DNA of 7,002 nt. Origin: Bacilli bacterium (GTDB lineage: Bacteria; Bacillota_I; Bacilli_A; RF39; UBA660). The number at the start of each line of letters is the position of its first letter. The stretch's first letter is position 1. Of the stretch, positions 1-5,660 are shown piece after piece. The notes beneath the pieces were generated by a model that saw only the letters and a list, made by a program, of their open reading frames with translations, did no database searches and was not told the origin of the DNA. The position numbers were made by a program, and so were the translations under genes. The stretch spans positions 1-7,002 of the forward strand of contig CAAHEM010000062.1 in the NCBI GenBank assembly GCA_900772435.1, written 5' to 3'.

Positions 1-75
1 GCTCATTGGTGAAATGGTTAACACATCGCCCTCTCAAGGCGACATTCATGGGTTCAAATCCCATATGAGTCACCA
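1..75 (+). tRNA. tRNA-Glu (anticodon CTC), missing only its first base
   Basis: The sequence folds as a complete cloverleaf except for nucleotide 1, which lies just before the window. The acceptor strand 1-6 pairs with 65-70. The anticodon stem TCGCC (26-30) pairs with GGCGA (38-42) around the 7-nt loop CTCTCAA (31-37), placing anticodon CTC at 33-35. The T stem ATGGG/CCCAT encloses TTCAAAT. The CCA end is encoded (73-75). It reads the Glu codon GAG, which is rare in this AT-rich window, where GAA dominates; a UUC-anticodon tRNA is presumably encoded elsewhere. A terminator follows within 15 nt, so this is the last gene of its transcript. Confidence 0.95.
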
Positions 76-88
76 AAAAGAAATAATT

Positions 89-112
89 GTTCCGAAAGGA
101 ACTTTTTATTTT
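89..112 (+). terminator. Rho-independent terminator after tRNA-Glu
   Basis: A perfect 5-bp stem GTTCC/GGAAC (89-93 with 98-102) is closed by a GAAA tetraloop and followed directly by TTTTTATTTT. It ends the tRNA transcript and insulates the downstream murT-like operon. Confidence 0.88.
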
Positions 113-155
113 ATATTAAAATCAAACATTTGTTTACACACTTAAAACATAAAAC

Positions 156-184
156 TTTATAAATAGTCAAAAATGTTATATAAT
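156..184 (+). promoter_or_regulatory. Probable sigma-A promoter of the murT-gatD-like operon
   Basis: A perfect -10 box TATAAT (179-184) lies 17 nt downstream of a partial -35 box TTTATA (156-161, 4 of 6 matches). The predicted start of transcription, about 190, is almost at the Shine-Dalgarno AGGTGA (191-196), so this promoter would give a very short leader. An alternative pair is TTTACA (133-138) with TATAAA (158-163), but its 19-nt spacer is long. Neither has been tested. Confidence 0.55.
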
Positions 185-202
185 ATACTTAGGTGATTAA
201 AT

Positions 203-1537
203 ATGTGGAGATTTATTGTTATACTTGCATGCAAACTCGCAAACAAGCTTAGTAAACTAACTGGTCATGAAGGAAGTGTTATAGGTGGTAATGTGGCACG
301 TAAACTCGATAAAAAAATATTAAAGAAAATTCGTTTACCAAAGTACGTTATAGGCATCACTGGTTCAAGTGGTAAAAGTAGTTCAACTGAACTTACATAT
401 AACATACTAACTAAAAATGGATACAAAGTTGTATACAATAAAGAAGGAAGTAACACTATAAATGGTATAACTTCATTAATACTAAATAATTCATCTTTAT
501 TTGGAAAATTAAAAGCAGATGTATTATTAATGGAATTAGATGAACAATTTATGAAATATATTTTCGAATATATTACACCTACTCATTTAATGATTACTAA
601 TATTACACGTGACCAACCACCAAGAAACTCTCACCCTGAAAAAATATATAATGCAATTAAAAATGCAATACCTGCTGGAACTCACTTAATACTTAATGTA
701 GATGATCCATTCGTAAATAGAATTAGAATTAATCATAAAGGTGAAGTTACAACATATGGTATGGCAGAAAATGACTATTCAAGAAAAAGTAATATAAATA
801 ATTTAGATGCAGCTTACTGCCCTATTTGCCATTCAAAATTAGAATACGATTTCTATCATTACGGACACATTGGTTCATACCATTGTCCTAAATACCACTT
901 TAATCGTGGAAAACCAAATTACGAAGCAAAAGAAATAGATGTAGATAATAAACAAATTAAAATTAACGACAATATTGTTCATCTACCATCAAACTTCTTA
1001 TATACAGTATACTTCGTAACTGGTTGTTATGCACTTGCCCGTGAACTTGGACTTAAAGATGAAGATATATTAAAAGTACTAAATGATGAAAATATCAAAA
1101 CTAAAAGAATGGAAATTTATGACTTTGATAATAGAAAATGGCAAATGCTAGTAAGTAAAAATGAAAACAATTTAAGTTATAAACAATCTCTAGATTACAT
1201 CTTACACCAAGATGGTGAAAAAACTATAATACTTGGCTTTGACTCTTCTAGTAGAAGATATAAAGAAAATGATATTTCATGGATATGGGATATAGATTTT
1301 GAATCATTAAATGATCCAAGCATTAAAAATATTATTCTTATTGGAAAATTTTGTTATGACATGAAAGTTCGTATGGAATATGCAGGAATACAAAAAGATA
1401 AAATAATTTTAGTAGAAAACCTAGAAAATCTAAGTGAAACAATTAAAACCAAAACAACTGGTAAAATATTCTCAATGGTATGCTTCGATAAAGAAATACA
1501 ACTTAAGAAAATTATAAAGGAGGAAAATAATGATTAA
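203..1537 (+). CDS. murT: MurT-like Mur ligase-family protein (putative lipid II isoglutaminyl synthase subunit, divergent)
   Basis: Known MurT is the ATP-dependent Mur-ligase subunit that, with GatD, amidates the D-Glu of lipid II to D-isoglutamine at the cytoplasmic membrane face. In this 444-aa protein, residues 21-45 resemble the MurT N-terminal linker. A P-loop GITGSSGKSSS spans 51-61 (Lys58), followed by an acidic MELDE motif (Glu111), RDQ (136-138), a zinc-ribbon-like insertion (Cys206, Cys209, Cys228) and a C-terminal Mur domain with DISWIWD (357-363). Asp357 aligns with the Asp that completes the GatD catalytic triad in known complexes. Oddities: the P-loop differs from GTNGKT, the fourth ribbon Cys is Tyr231 (His232 next to it), and the usual DRYGE and NPAGFN motifs are replaced. 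ATG 203 follows AGGTGA with a 6-nt gap. It overlaps the next gene by 8 nt. The family is secure; the exact substrate is not. Confidence 0.82.
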   Translation: MWRFIVILACKLANKLSKLTGHEGSVIGGNVARKLDKKILKKIRLPKYVIGITGSSGKSSSTELTYNILTKNGYKVVYNKEGSNTINGITSLILNNSSLFGKLKADVLLMELDEQFMKYIFEYITPTHLMITNITRDQPPRNSHPEKIYNAIKNAIPAGTHLILNVDDPFVNRIRINHKGEVTTYGMAENDYSRKSNINNLDAAYCPICHSKLEYDFYHYGHIGSYHCPKYHFNRGKPNYEAKEIDVDNKQIKINDNIVHLPSNFLYTVYFVTGCYALARELGLKDEDILKVLNDENIKTKRMEIYDFDNRKWQMLVSKNENNLSYKQSLDYILHQDGEKTIILGFDSSSRRYKENDISWIWDIDFESLNDPSIKNIILIGKFCYDMKVRMEYAGIQKDKIILVENLENLSETIKTKTTGKIFSMVCFDKEIQLKKIIKEENND

Positions 1538-2255
1538 CGTATTACATTTATATTATGACCTTCTAAACCTTTATGGAGAAAATGCAAATACAAGATGTAT
1601 AAAAGAAGAACTAACAAGAAGTAATATCAAAGTAAAAGTAGATTTAAAAAGTATTAATGATAAAATAGACTTTGAAAAATATGATATTATCTATATTGGA
1701 AGTGGTTCAGAAGAAAGTTTAGAACTAGCTTTAGAAGATATATTAAAAAGAAAAGATGATTTTAAAAAATATATAGAATCAAATAAATATTTAATACTTA
1801 CTGGTAACTCAATGGACCTATTTGGTAAATATATTAAAACCAAAGAAGCAAAACTAGATGCATTAGATATATTTGATTACTACACTGAATATATAACAGA
1901 AGCATCATTTAAAAATGCATCTTCTGATAGAATTGTTGGAGAAATAAAAGGAAAAACAAAACTAATAAAAGAAACAATTATAGGATTTCAAAATAGATGT
2001 GACTACATATATAATGTTAAAACTCCTCTACTTGAAGTAGATGAAAAATTCTCAAATGATGGAACAAACAATAAAGAAGGATTTACTTATAAAAATGTTT
2101 ATGCTACACATACAATCGGACCACTACTAATAAGAAACCCATATTTAACAGATTGCATACTTAAGAGTATTTGTAAAACTAAAAAATTAGACTATAAAAT
2201 TGAAAAAACAACTGCTAAAGAAGCATATAAAAAGTACTTAGAAAACTTTAACTAA
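1530..2255 (+). CDS. gatD: GatD-like class I glutamine amidotransferase-fold protein lacking the canonical catalytic Cys and His
   Basis: Known GatD hydrolyses glutamine and passes ammonia to MurT. This 241-aa protein matches the family's usual length and begins with the GatD-like HLYYDLLNLYGENAN (6-20). The region of the GGGQD motif reads GSGSEE (57-62). At the nucleophile elbow, the expected ICGGxQLLGxY is LTGNSMDLFGKY (90-101), with Thr91 in place of the catalytic Cys and one extra residue. The expected FHGPxLxRNP is HTIGPLLIRNP (194-204), so Ile196 replaces the catalytic His, and the nearest His is two residues earlier. GFENHxGRT reads GFQNRCDYI. Canonical glutaminase activity is therefore unlikely. 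Translation starts at ATG 1530 behind a strong AAAGGAGG (1516-1523), inside the end of the MurT-like gene, indicating coupled expression and probably a complex. Use of the symbol gatD is by homology only. Confidence 0.78.
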   Translation: MINVLHLYYDLLNLYGENANTRCIKEELTRSNIKVKVDLKSINDKIDFEKYDIIYIGSGSEESLELALEDILKRKDDFKKYIESNKYLILTGNSMDLFGKYIKTKEAKLDALDIFDYYTEYITEASFKNASSDRIVGEIKGKTKLIKETIIGFQNRCDYIYNVKTPLLEVDEKFSNDGTNNKEGFTYKNVYATHTIGPLLIRNPYLTDCILKSICKTKKLDYKIEKTTAKEAYKKYLENFN

Positions 2256-2265
2256 GTACTTTTTT
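2229..2265. terminator. Bidirectional terminator between the gatD-like and kinase-like genes
   Basis: A perfect 12-bp inverted repeat AAAAAGTACTTA (2229-2240) / TAAGTACTTTTT (2253-2264) encloses a 12-nt loop. It gives a T run on both strands, so it can stop transcription of both convergent genes. The left arm encodes the Lys-Lys-Tyr-Leu near the gatD-like C-terminus. The right arm contains that gene's TAA, and the minus-strand stop codon (2264-2266) begins at its outer end. Confidence 0.88.
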
Positions 2266-3007
2266 ATTTTAATAATCTTACATAATTTCCTCTATTCTCT
2301 TTATCAACACAACCACTAGCATCCTTAAGCGTAATTACTTCTCTAGATGCTATCTCAGATAATATTTTTCTATATTCTCTTAGGAATGTAAGAAAATCTC
2401 CATTTTTATATAAATCGTATAAATATTTGTTACTACTAACAACATCATCAAAATAACCATCAACCAAAAACATTTTAAGAGAATTTCCAATTTGTCTATT
2501 ATTAGAAGTATATAATAAACTACTATCCATCTCACTAAAAGAATAATCATCAGTATCAACAATATATAACTTTTTACCTTTAGGATAATAAATCGTATTA
2601 TACGGAAGATCATCAGTTAATATACCATTATTAGAAATAGTTTTAACATCAAGTAAAGTTTTAATAAATGCACTTTTTAATGAATCTAAATTAATACTTA
2701 AAGGATTAGTTCTATATAACGAACTACCTTTAGCAAGTTCTGAACTATATCCAATCACTCTATCTTTTAAATATATAACATCAATAGGAAATAAATATGT
2801 AGAGTTCTTAGCACTCTTGAATCTTGAAAAATCAATATCTTTATATTCAAAATATTCATAATCACTATCATTTAATGCCATATCAAATATTTTAATAACT
2901 TTATTAGAAGTTTTCTCATAATATGTAGTTCCTTTAGAACCAAAACTAATAAATACACAATTTGATTTGATATGATGATTTAACTCTCTCACACTTTTAA
3001 ATACCAT
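2264..3007 (-). CDS. Uncharacterised protein with a protein-kinase/APH-like fold
   Basis: I do not recognise a named family. The protein (247 aa from the preferred start) shows a weak kinase-like motif order, numbered here from Met1 of that start: a glycine-rich FGSKGTTY (22-29), a candidate ATP-anchoring Lys39 in VIKIF, a catalytic-loop-like segment TDDLPYN (Asp132, Asn137, replacing HxDxxxxN), and a metal-site-like IVDTD (149-153) in place of DFG. A phosphotransferase fold of the aminoglycoside-phosphotransferase or lipopolysaccharide-kinase type is an inference; the substrate is unknown. The ATG at 3007 is preferred because GGGGGA (3017-3012) lies 4 nt upstream. An upstream TTG at 3019 would add four residues but has no ribosome site. 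It has its own promoter and no signal peptide or membrane segment. Confidence 0.72.
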   Translation of the reverse strand: MVFKSVRELNHHIKSNCVFISFGSKGTTYYEKTSNKVIKIFDMALNDSDYEYFEYKDIDFSRFKSAKNSTYLFPIDVIYLKDRVIGYSSELAKGSSLYRTNPLSINLDSLKSAFIKTLLDVKTISNNGILTDDLPYNTIYYPKGKKLYIVDTDDYSFSEMDSSLLYTSNNRQIGNSLKMFLVDGYFDDVVSSNKYLYDLYKNGDFLTFLREYRKILSEIASREVITLKDASGCVDKENRGNYVRLLK

Positions 3008-3011
3008 ATAA

Positions 3012-3017
3012 TCCCCC
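3012..3017 (-). promoter_or_regulatory. Ribosome binding site that fixes the kinase-like gene start
   Basis: On the minus strand GGGGGA ends 4 nt before the ATG at 3007-3005. The same bases would be codons 2-3 if the upstream TTG (3019-3017) were used, and nothing resembling a Shine-Dalgarno precedes that TTG. Confidence 0.7.
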
Positions 3018-3030
3018 AATTAGTGAACAT

Positions 3031-3039
3031 ATTATACCA
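3031..3039 (-). promoter_or_regulatory. Extended -10 promoter of the kinase-like gene
   Basis: On the minus strand TGGTATAAT (3039-3031) is a perfect extended -10 (TGN-TATAAT). No good -35 is present; the bases 17 nt upstream read TTTCAA and lie inside the psd terminator stem. The predicted leader is about 17 nt. The extended TG element probably compensates for the poor -35. Confidence 0.65.
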
Positions 3040-3040
3040 T

Positions 3041-3079
3041 AAAATAAAAAGAATTGAAACTATTTCTTAATTCCAATTC
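3041..3079 (-). terminator. Rho-independent terminator of the pssA-psd operon
   Basis: On the minus strand GAATTGGAA (3079-3071) pairs with TTTCAATTC (3059-3051) with one G-T wobble around an 11-nt loop, followed by TTTTTATTTT (3050-3041). The psd TAG stop lies in the loop. The T run forms the spacer upstream of the next gene's -10, so terminator and promoter are interlocked. Confidence 0.75.
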
Positions 3080-3923
3080 TCTCTCCATACTTAACATTTG
3101 TTTCAATATTTTCTAAACTATTATTATATATATCTTCATCAATAGTTATTATATCTTTTTTAACAAGAACAACTATTGTAGAGCCACCAAATTCAAAGTA
3201 ACCTTTTTCTTCACCTTTTTTAAATTTATATTCTTGATGATTATTAACAATCTTACCTATTCCCATCGCACCTACTTCAACTTGAATTACTTTATCAAAA
3301 TTATTAGTATTTAATACTGTATATTCACGAGTATTAGTTTTATAAAAATTATAATGTTTTAGAGCTATAGGTTGCACTGTATGAAAAACACCATCTATAT
3401 GTATATTTTTTCCTTTAGTGCCACTATCTATATAACAATATCTATGATAGTTATCAGTAGACAATCTAAATACTAAAGCATATCCACCTTTATACTCACT
3501 CATAATATTATTATCTACCAAAGTGTCTATTGAATAATAAGAATCTTTTATTTTTAAAGTTAAATCTTCATTTATTTCATAAACAGTAACTTTACTATCA
3601 CAAGGTGAAATAAACACATTCTTATGAGCATTAATAGGTCTTTTAGATGCTACTACTTTTCTTATAAAAAAATCATTATAAGAAGTATATTTTTGTTTAG
3701 AACACTCATATATATTTATATCATTTTTACTTATAAATTTAGTAGCTCTTTTTAATGAATACTTACTATTCATATATTTAGCCATTAAATTACTAAATGT
3801 TTTACTTATAAAAGGTTTTAAAATTATTCTTCCAATAAAAGTATCATAAAAAAAATTAAGAGCTTTATTAGACTCTATAATTATATTTTTTTTACTATTT
3901 CTGTTTCTAACTATATATTTCAT
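3060..3923 (-). CDS. psd: Phosphatidylserine decarboxylase proenzyme
   Basis: The enzyme converts phosphatidylserine to phosphatidylethanolamine at the membrane, using a pyruvoyl group made by self-cleavage. The 287-aa length fits the clostridial-type Psd. Visible elements are FFIRK (85-89), SPCDSKV with Asp109, NYHRY with His160, GVFHTVQP with His181, and FGGST (245-249). Asp109, His160 or His181, and Ser248 fit the Asp-His-Ser self-processing triad. Cleavage between Gly247 and Ser248 would give a beta chain of about 247 residues and an alpha chain of about 40 with an N-terminal pyruvoyl. The start ATG overlaps the pssA stop as ATGA, and its own Shine-Dalgarno is weak (GGTAAG), so translation is probably coupled to pssA. 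The two genes encode successive steps. Confidence 0.95.
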   Translation of the reverse strand: MKYIVRNRNSKKNIIIESNKALNFFYDTFIGRIILKPFISKTFSNLMAKYMNSKYSLKRATKFISKNDINIYECSKQKYTSYNDFFIRKVVASKRPINAHKNVFISPCDSKVTVYEINEDLTLKIKDSYYSIDTLVDNNIMSEYKGGYALVFRLSTDNYHRYCYIDSGTKGKNIHIDGVFHTVQPIALKHYNFYKTNTREYTVLNTNNFDKVIQVEVGAMGIGKIVNNHQEYKFKKGEEKGYFEFGGSTIVVLVKKDIITIDEDIYNNSLENIETNVKYGERIGIKK

Positions 3924-4537
3924 AGAAACTTACCAGCTAATATTAATAATATTTCAATAACACCAACAACAATAAAACCAATCATAACTTTAATACCAGG
4001 TTTTTTAATTTTGATTTTACTAATAAATAATATTGCTACTACAAATAATACAATTCCATATATTAATACAAAATATTTTCCTAAATATCTTCTAAATATA
4101 TATAAGAATGGAAATATTAAAGCAGATGATGTTACTGGAAGTCCAGTATATTCTTTAACTGGAGTACTACTATTTCTAGTTATTTCAAGAACATTAAAAT
4201 AAGCAAGTCTAATTAATGCAGCCAAAGGATAAATAATTATTAATGGAATTAAATAAGTACACTTAATTCCTAAAGAATATCCTATTATCGCTGGTAAAAC
4301 ACCAAAACATACTAAATCAGATAAACTATCTAATTGAATACCAAAATGTCTTTCTTCATTAGTTCTTTTTTTCTTAGTTCTTGCTACTCTTCCATCAAAC
4401 ATATCGCAAAGACCAGAAAACATTAAACACATTACTGCCCAAAAAGTATTTCCTGTTATTGCTAAAAATATACCAATCATACCAGAAGAAAATCCTAAGT
4501 ATGTTAATATTACTGTATAATCGTAAAACCCTATCAT
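3920..4537 (-). CDS. pssA: CDP-diacylglycerol-serine O-phosphatidyltransferase
   Basis: This integral membrane enzyme joins CDP-diacylglycerol and L-serine to make phosphatidylserine and CMP, the substrate step for the psd product encoded next. In this 205-aa protein the CDP-alcohol phosphotransferase signature is complete: Asp45, Asp48-Gly49, Ala52-Arg53, Gly66, Asp70 and Asp74. Between Ala-Arg and Gly there are 12 residues instead of the signature's usual 8 (TKKKRTNEERHF), which I associate with clostridial PssA. Hydrophobic segments lie roughly at 8-28, 31-45, 76-90, 94-116, 137-149, 153-173 and 183-203. ATG 4537 is preceded by AGAGGTG (4548-4542) with a 4-nt gap. The stop TGA overlaps the psd start, which supports TGA as a genuine stop here. 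Confidence 0.95.
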   Translation of the reverse strand: MIGFYDYTVILTYLGFSSGMIGIFLAITGNTFWAVMCLMFSGLCDMFDGRVARTKKKRTNEERHFGIQLDSLSDLVCFGVLPAIIGYSLGIKCTYLIPLIIIYPLAALIRLAYFNVLEITRNSSTPVKEYTGLPVTSSALIFPFLYIFRRYLGKYFVLIYGIVLFVVAILFISKIKIKKPGIKVMIGFIVVGVIEILLILAGKFL

Positions 4538-4554
4538 AATACACCTCTATTAAC

Positions 4555-4583
4555 ATTATACAAATTTTTCACATAAAAATCAA
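4555..4583 (-). promoter_or_regulatory. Sigma-A promoter of the pssA-psd operon
   Basis: On the minus strand a -35 box TTGATT (4583-4578, 4 of 6) lies 17 nt from a perfect -10 TATAAT (4560-4555). The implied leader is about 12 nt, leading directly to the AGAGGTG ribosome site. It is divergent from the acyltransferase promoter. Confidence 0.7.
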
Positions 4584-4610
4584 ACTATATAACAATTTTA
4601 TACACTATTA

Positions 4611-4619
4611 TGATATATT
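4611..4619 (+). promoter_or_regulatory. Possible extended -10 promoter of the acyltransferase gene
   Basis: TGATATATT (4611-4619) fits TGN followed by a 5-of-6 -10 box, without a recognisable -35. It would start transcription almost at the ribosome site AAGGGTG (4626-4632). An alternative is TTTTCA (4566-4571) with TATAAC (4588-4593), spacer 16 nt, giving a longer leader. I cannot choose between them from sequence alone. Confidence 0.4.
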
Positions 4620-4637
4620 AAATACAAGGGTGAAAAA

Positions 4638-5633
4638 ATGAAGAAAGATAGAAATTATGGTTTAGATATTTTAAGAGTAATAGCAATAATATCGGTATTA
4701 TCAGTTCACTTTTTTCTAAATACAAAATATTATGATGTTTCAAAAAATGGTATTGGAATGAAAATGCAATATATAATTAGAAATATATTTATGATATGTG
4801 TTCCATTATTTATATTATTAACAGGATATTTAAACAACAATAAAAAATATGATAAAAAGTTTTTCAAAGGATTATTAAATGTAATCATAATATGGTTATT
4901 TTATAGTATTGTAGAGTTTACAGTAAAAGCATATATAACTAATGATTTAGAAGAACTAACATTTAAAAATTTATTACTCGCAGTTACTTCTTTTAAAGCA
5001 TGTCGCTATTCATGGTATATAGAAATGTACATTGGATTATATCTATTAAGTCCAATAATAAATAACGCTTATGATAATTTTGAATCAAAAGATAAAAAAA
5101 TATTATTATTTATATCAATAATAATATTTATACTTCCAGGATTAATAAATGATTTGTTAAAAGACTATGTACACTTTCCAAATTGGTGGTATTCTGTTTA
5201 TCCTCTTGGCTATTATATAACTGGAAAATACTTAAAAGATATGAAACCAAAATATAACAAATTACTACTAACTACCCTATTTATTTCTATACAAATTATA
5301 ACATTTTTATTAATTAAAAAATCTAATATAGTATTTGAAAGTCTAACTGTATATTTAAGTTCAGTAATTGTATTCTTATTATTCTATGATATAAATATAA
5401 AATCAAAATTTTTAAAAACAATTATCGTTACAATTTCAATAATGAGTTTAGATATATATCTAGCATCAAGTTTAGTTGATCATATAGTCTATACTATATT
5501 TAATTCAAAAATGACACTTTATAACATACCACAATCAAGATGTATATTATTTGCTCCAATAGTATTAATTATTACATTTATATTATCTTCTCTTTATGCA
5601 AGTTTTAGAAGAGTATTAATAAATATTAGATAG
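4638..5633 (+). CDS. Membrane acyltransferase, acyltransferase-3 family
   Basis: Members of this family (Acyl_transf_3; OatA, WecH and O-antigen acetylases) transfer acyl groups, often acetyl, to sugars, peptidoglycan or other surface molecules across the membrane. The 331-aa protein opens with GLDILRVIAIISVLSVH (8-24), the family signature, with Arg13 and the proposed catalytic His24. Roughly ten hydrophobic segments follow, about 11-28, 47-63, 76-95, 128-140, 154-172, 185-197, 208-226, 236-251, 259-280 and 302-321. The WYIEMYIGLYLLSPI stretch (126-140) resembles the loop and helix of stand-alone bacterial members. It has no attached SGNH domain. ATG 4638 follows AAGGGTG by 5 nt. It is monocistronic and divergent from pssA. 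The substrate cannot be read from the sequence; an envelope glycan or glycolipid is a reasonable guess. Confidence 0.87.
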   Translation: MKKDRNYGLDILRVIAIISVLSVHFFLNTKYYDVSKNGIGMKMQYIIRNIFMICVPLFILLTGYLNNNKKYDKKFFKGLLNVIIIWLFYSIVEFTVKAYITNDLEELTFKNLLLAVTSFKACRYSWYIEMYIGLYLLSPIINNAYDNFESKDKKILLFISIIIFILPGLINDLLKDYVHFPNWWYSVYPLGYYITGKYLKDMKPKYNKLLLTTLFISIQIITFLLIKKSNIVFESLTVYLSSVIVFLLFYDINIKSKFLKTIIVTISIMSLDIYLASSLVDHIVYTIFNSKMTLYNIPQSRCILFAPIVLIITFILSSLYASFRRVLINIR

Positions 5634-5634
5634 A

Positions 5635-5660
5635 AAAAGATAATCAATTGATTATCTTTT
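5635..5660. terminator. Bidirectional terminator between the acyltransferase and pilin genes
   Basis: A perfect palindrome AAAAGATAATC (5635-5645) / GATTATCTTTT (5650-5660) with an AATT loop has A and T runs at its ends, giving T runs on both strands. It starts 2 nt after the acyltransferase TAG and overlaps the pilin gene's stop codon (5659-5661), serving both convergent genes. Confidence 0.88.

Noticed and set aside
60..130. Integration (att) site at the tRNA-Glu 3' end
   Set aside because: I see no integrase, no repeat of the tRNA 3' end and no foreign-looking genes in the window.
76..202. T-box or riboswitch leader before the murT-like gene
   Set aside because: The only clear structure is the short tRNA terminator; the predicted promoter lies after it and leaves almost no leader.
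265..456. Small minus-strand open frame
   Set aside because: It lies antisense within the strongly supported MurT-like gene, with no ribosome site or recognisable domain.
2380..2613. Small minus-strand open frame inside the kinase-like gene
   Set aside because: It is an alternative frame of the AT-rich coding strand; its hydrophobic Ile/Leu-rich translation is typical of shadow frames.
3008..3019. TTG start adding four residues to the kinase-like protein
   Set aside because: The good ribosome site GGGGGA lies downstream of this TTG and correctly spaced for the ATG at 3007.
3920..3923. Possible Mycoplasma-type code with TGA read as Trp
   Set aside because: TGA ends pssA at an ATGA junction with psd, and all Trp codons I checked are TGG, so the standard bacterial code fits.
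4011..4202. Small plus-strand open frame antisense to pssA
   Set aside because: It is a shadow of a well-conserved gene with no start signal of its own.
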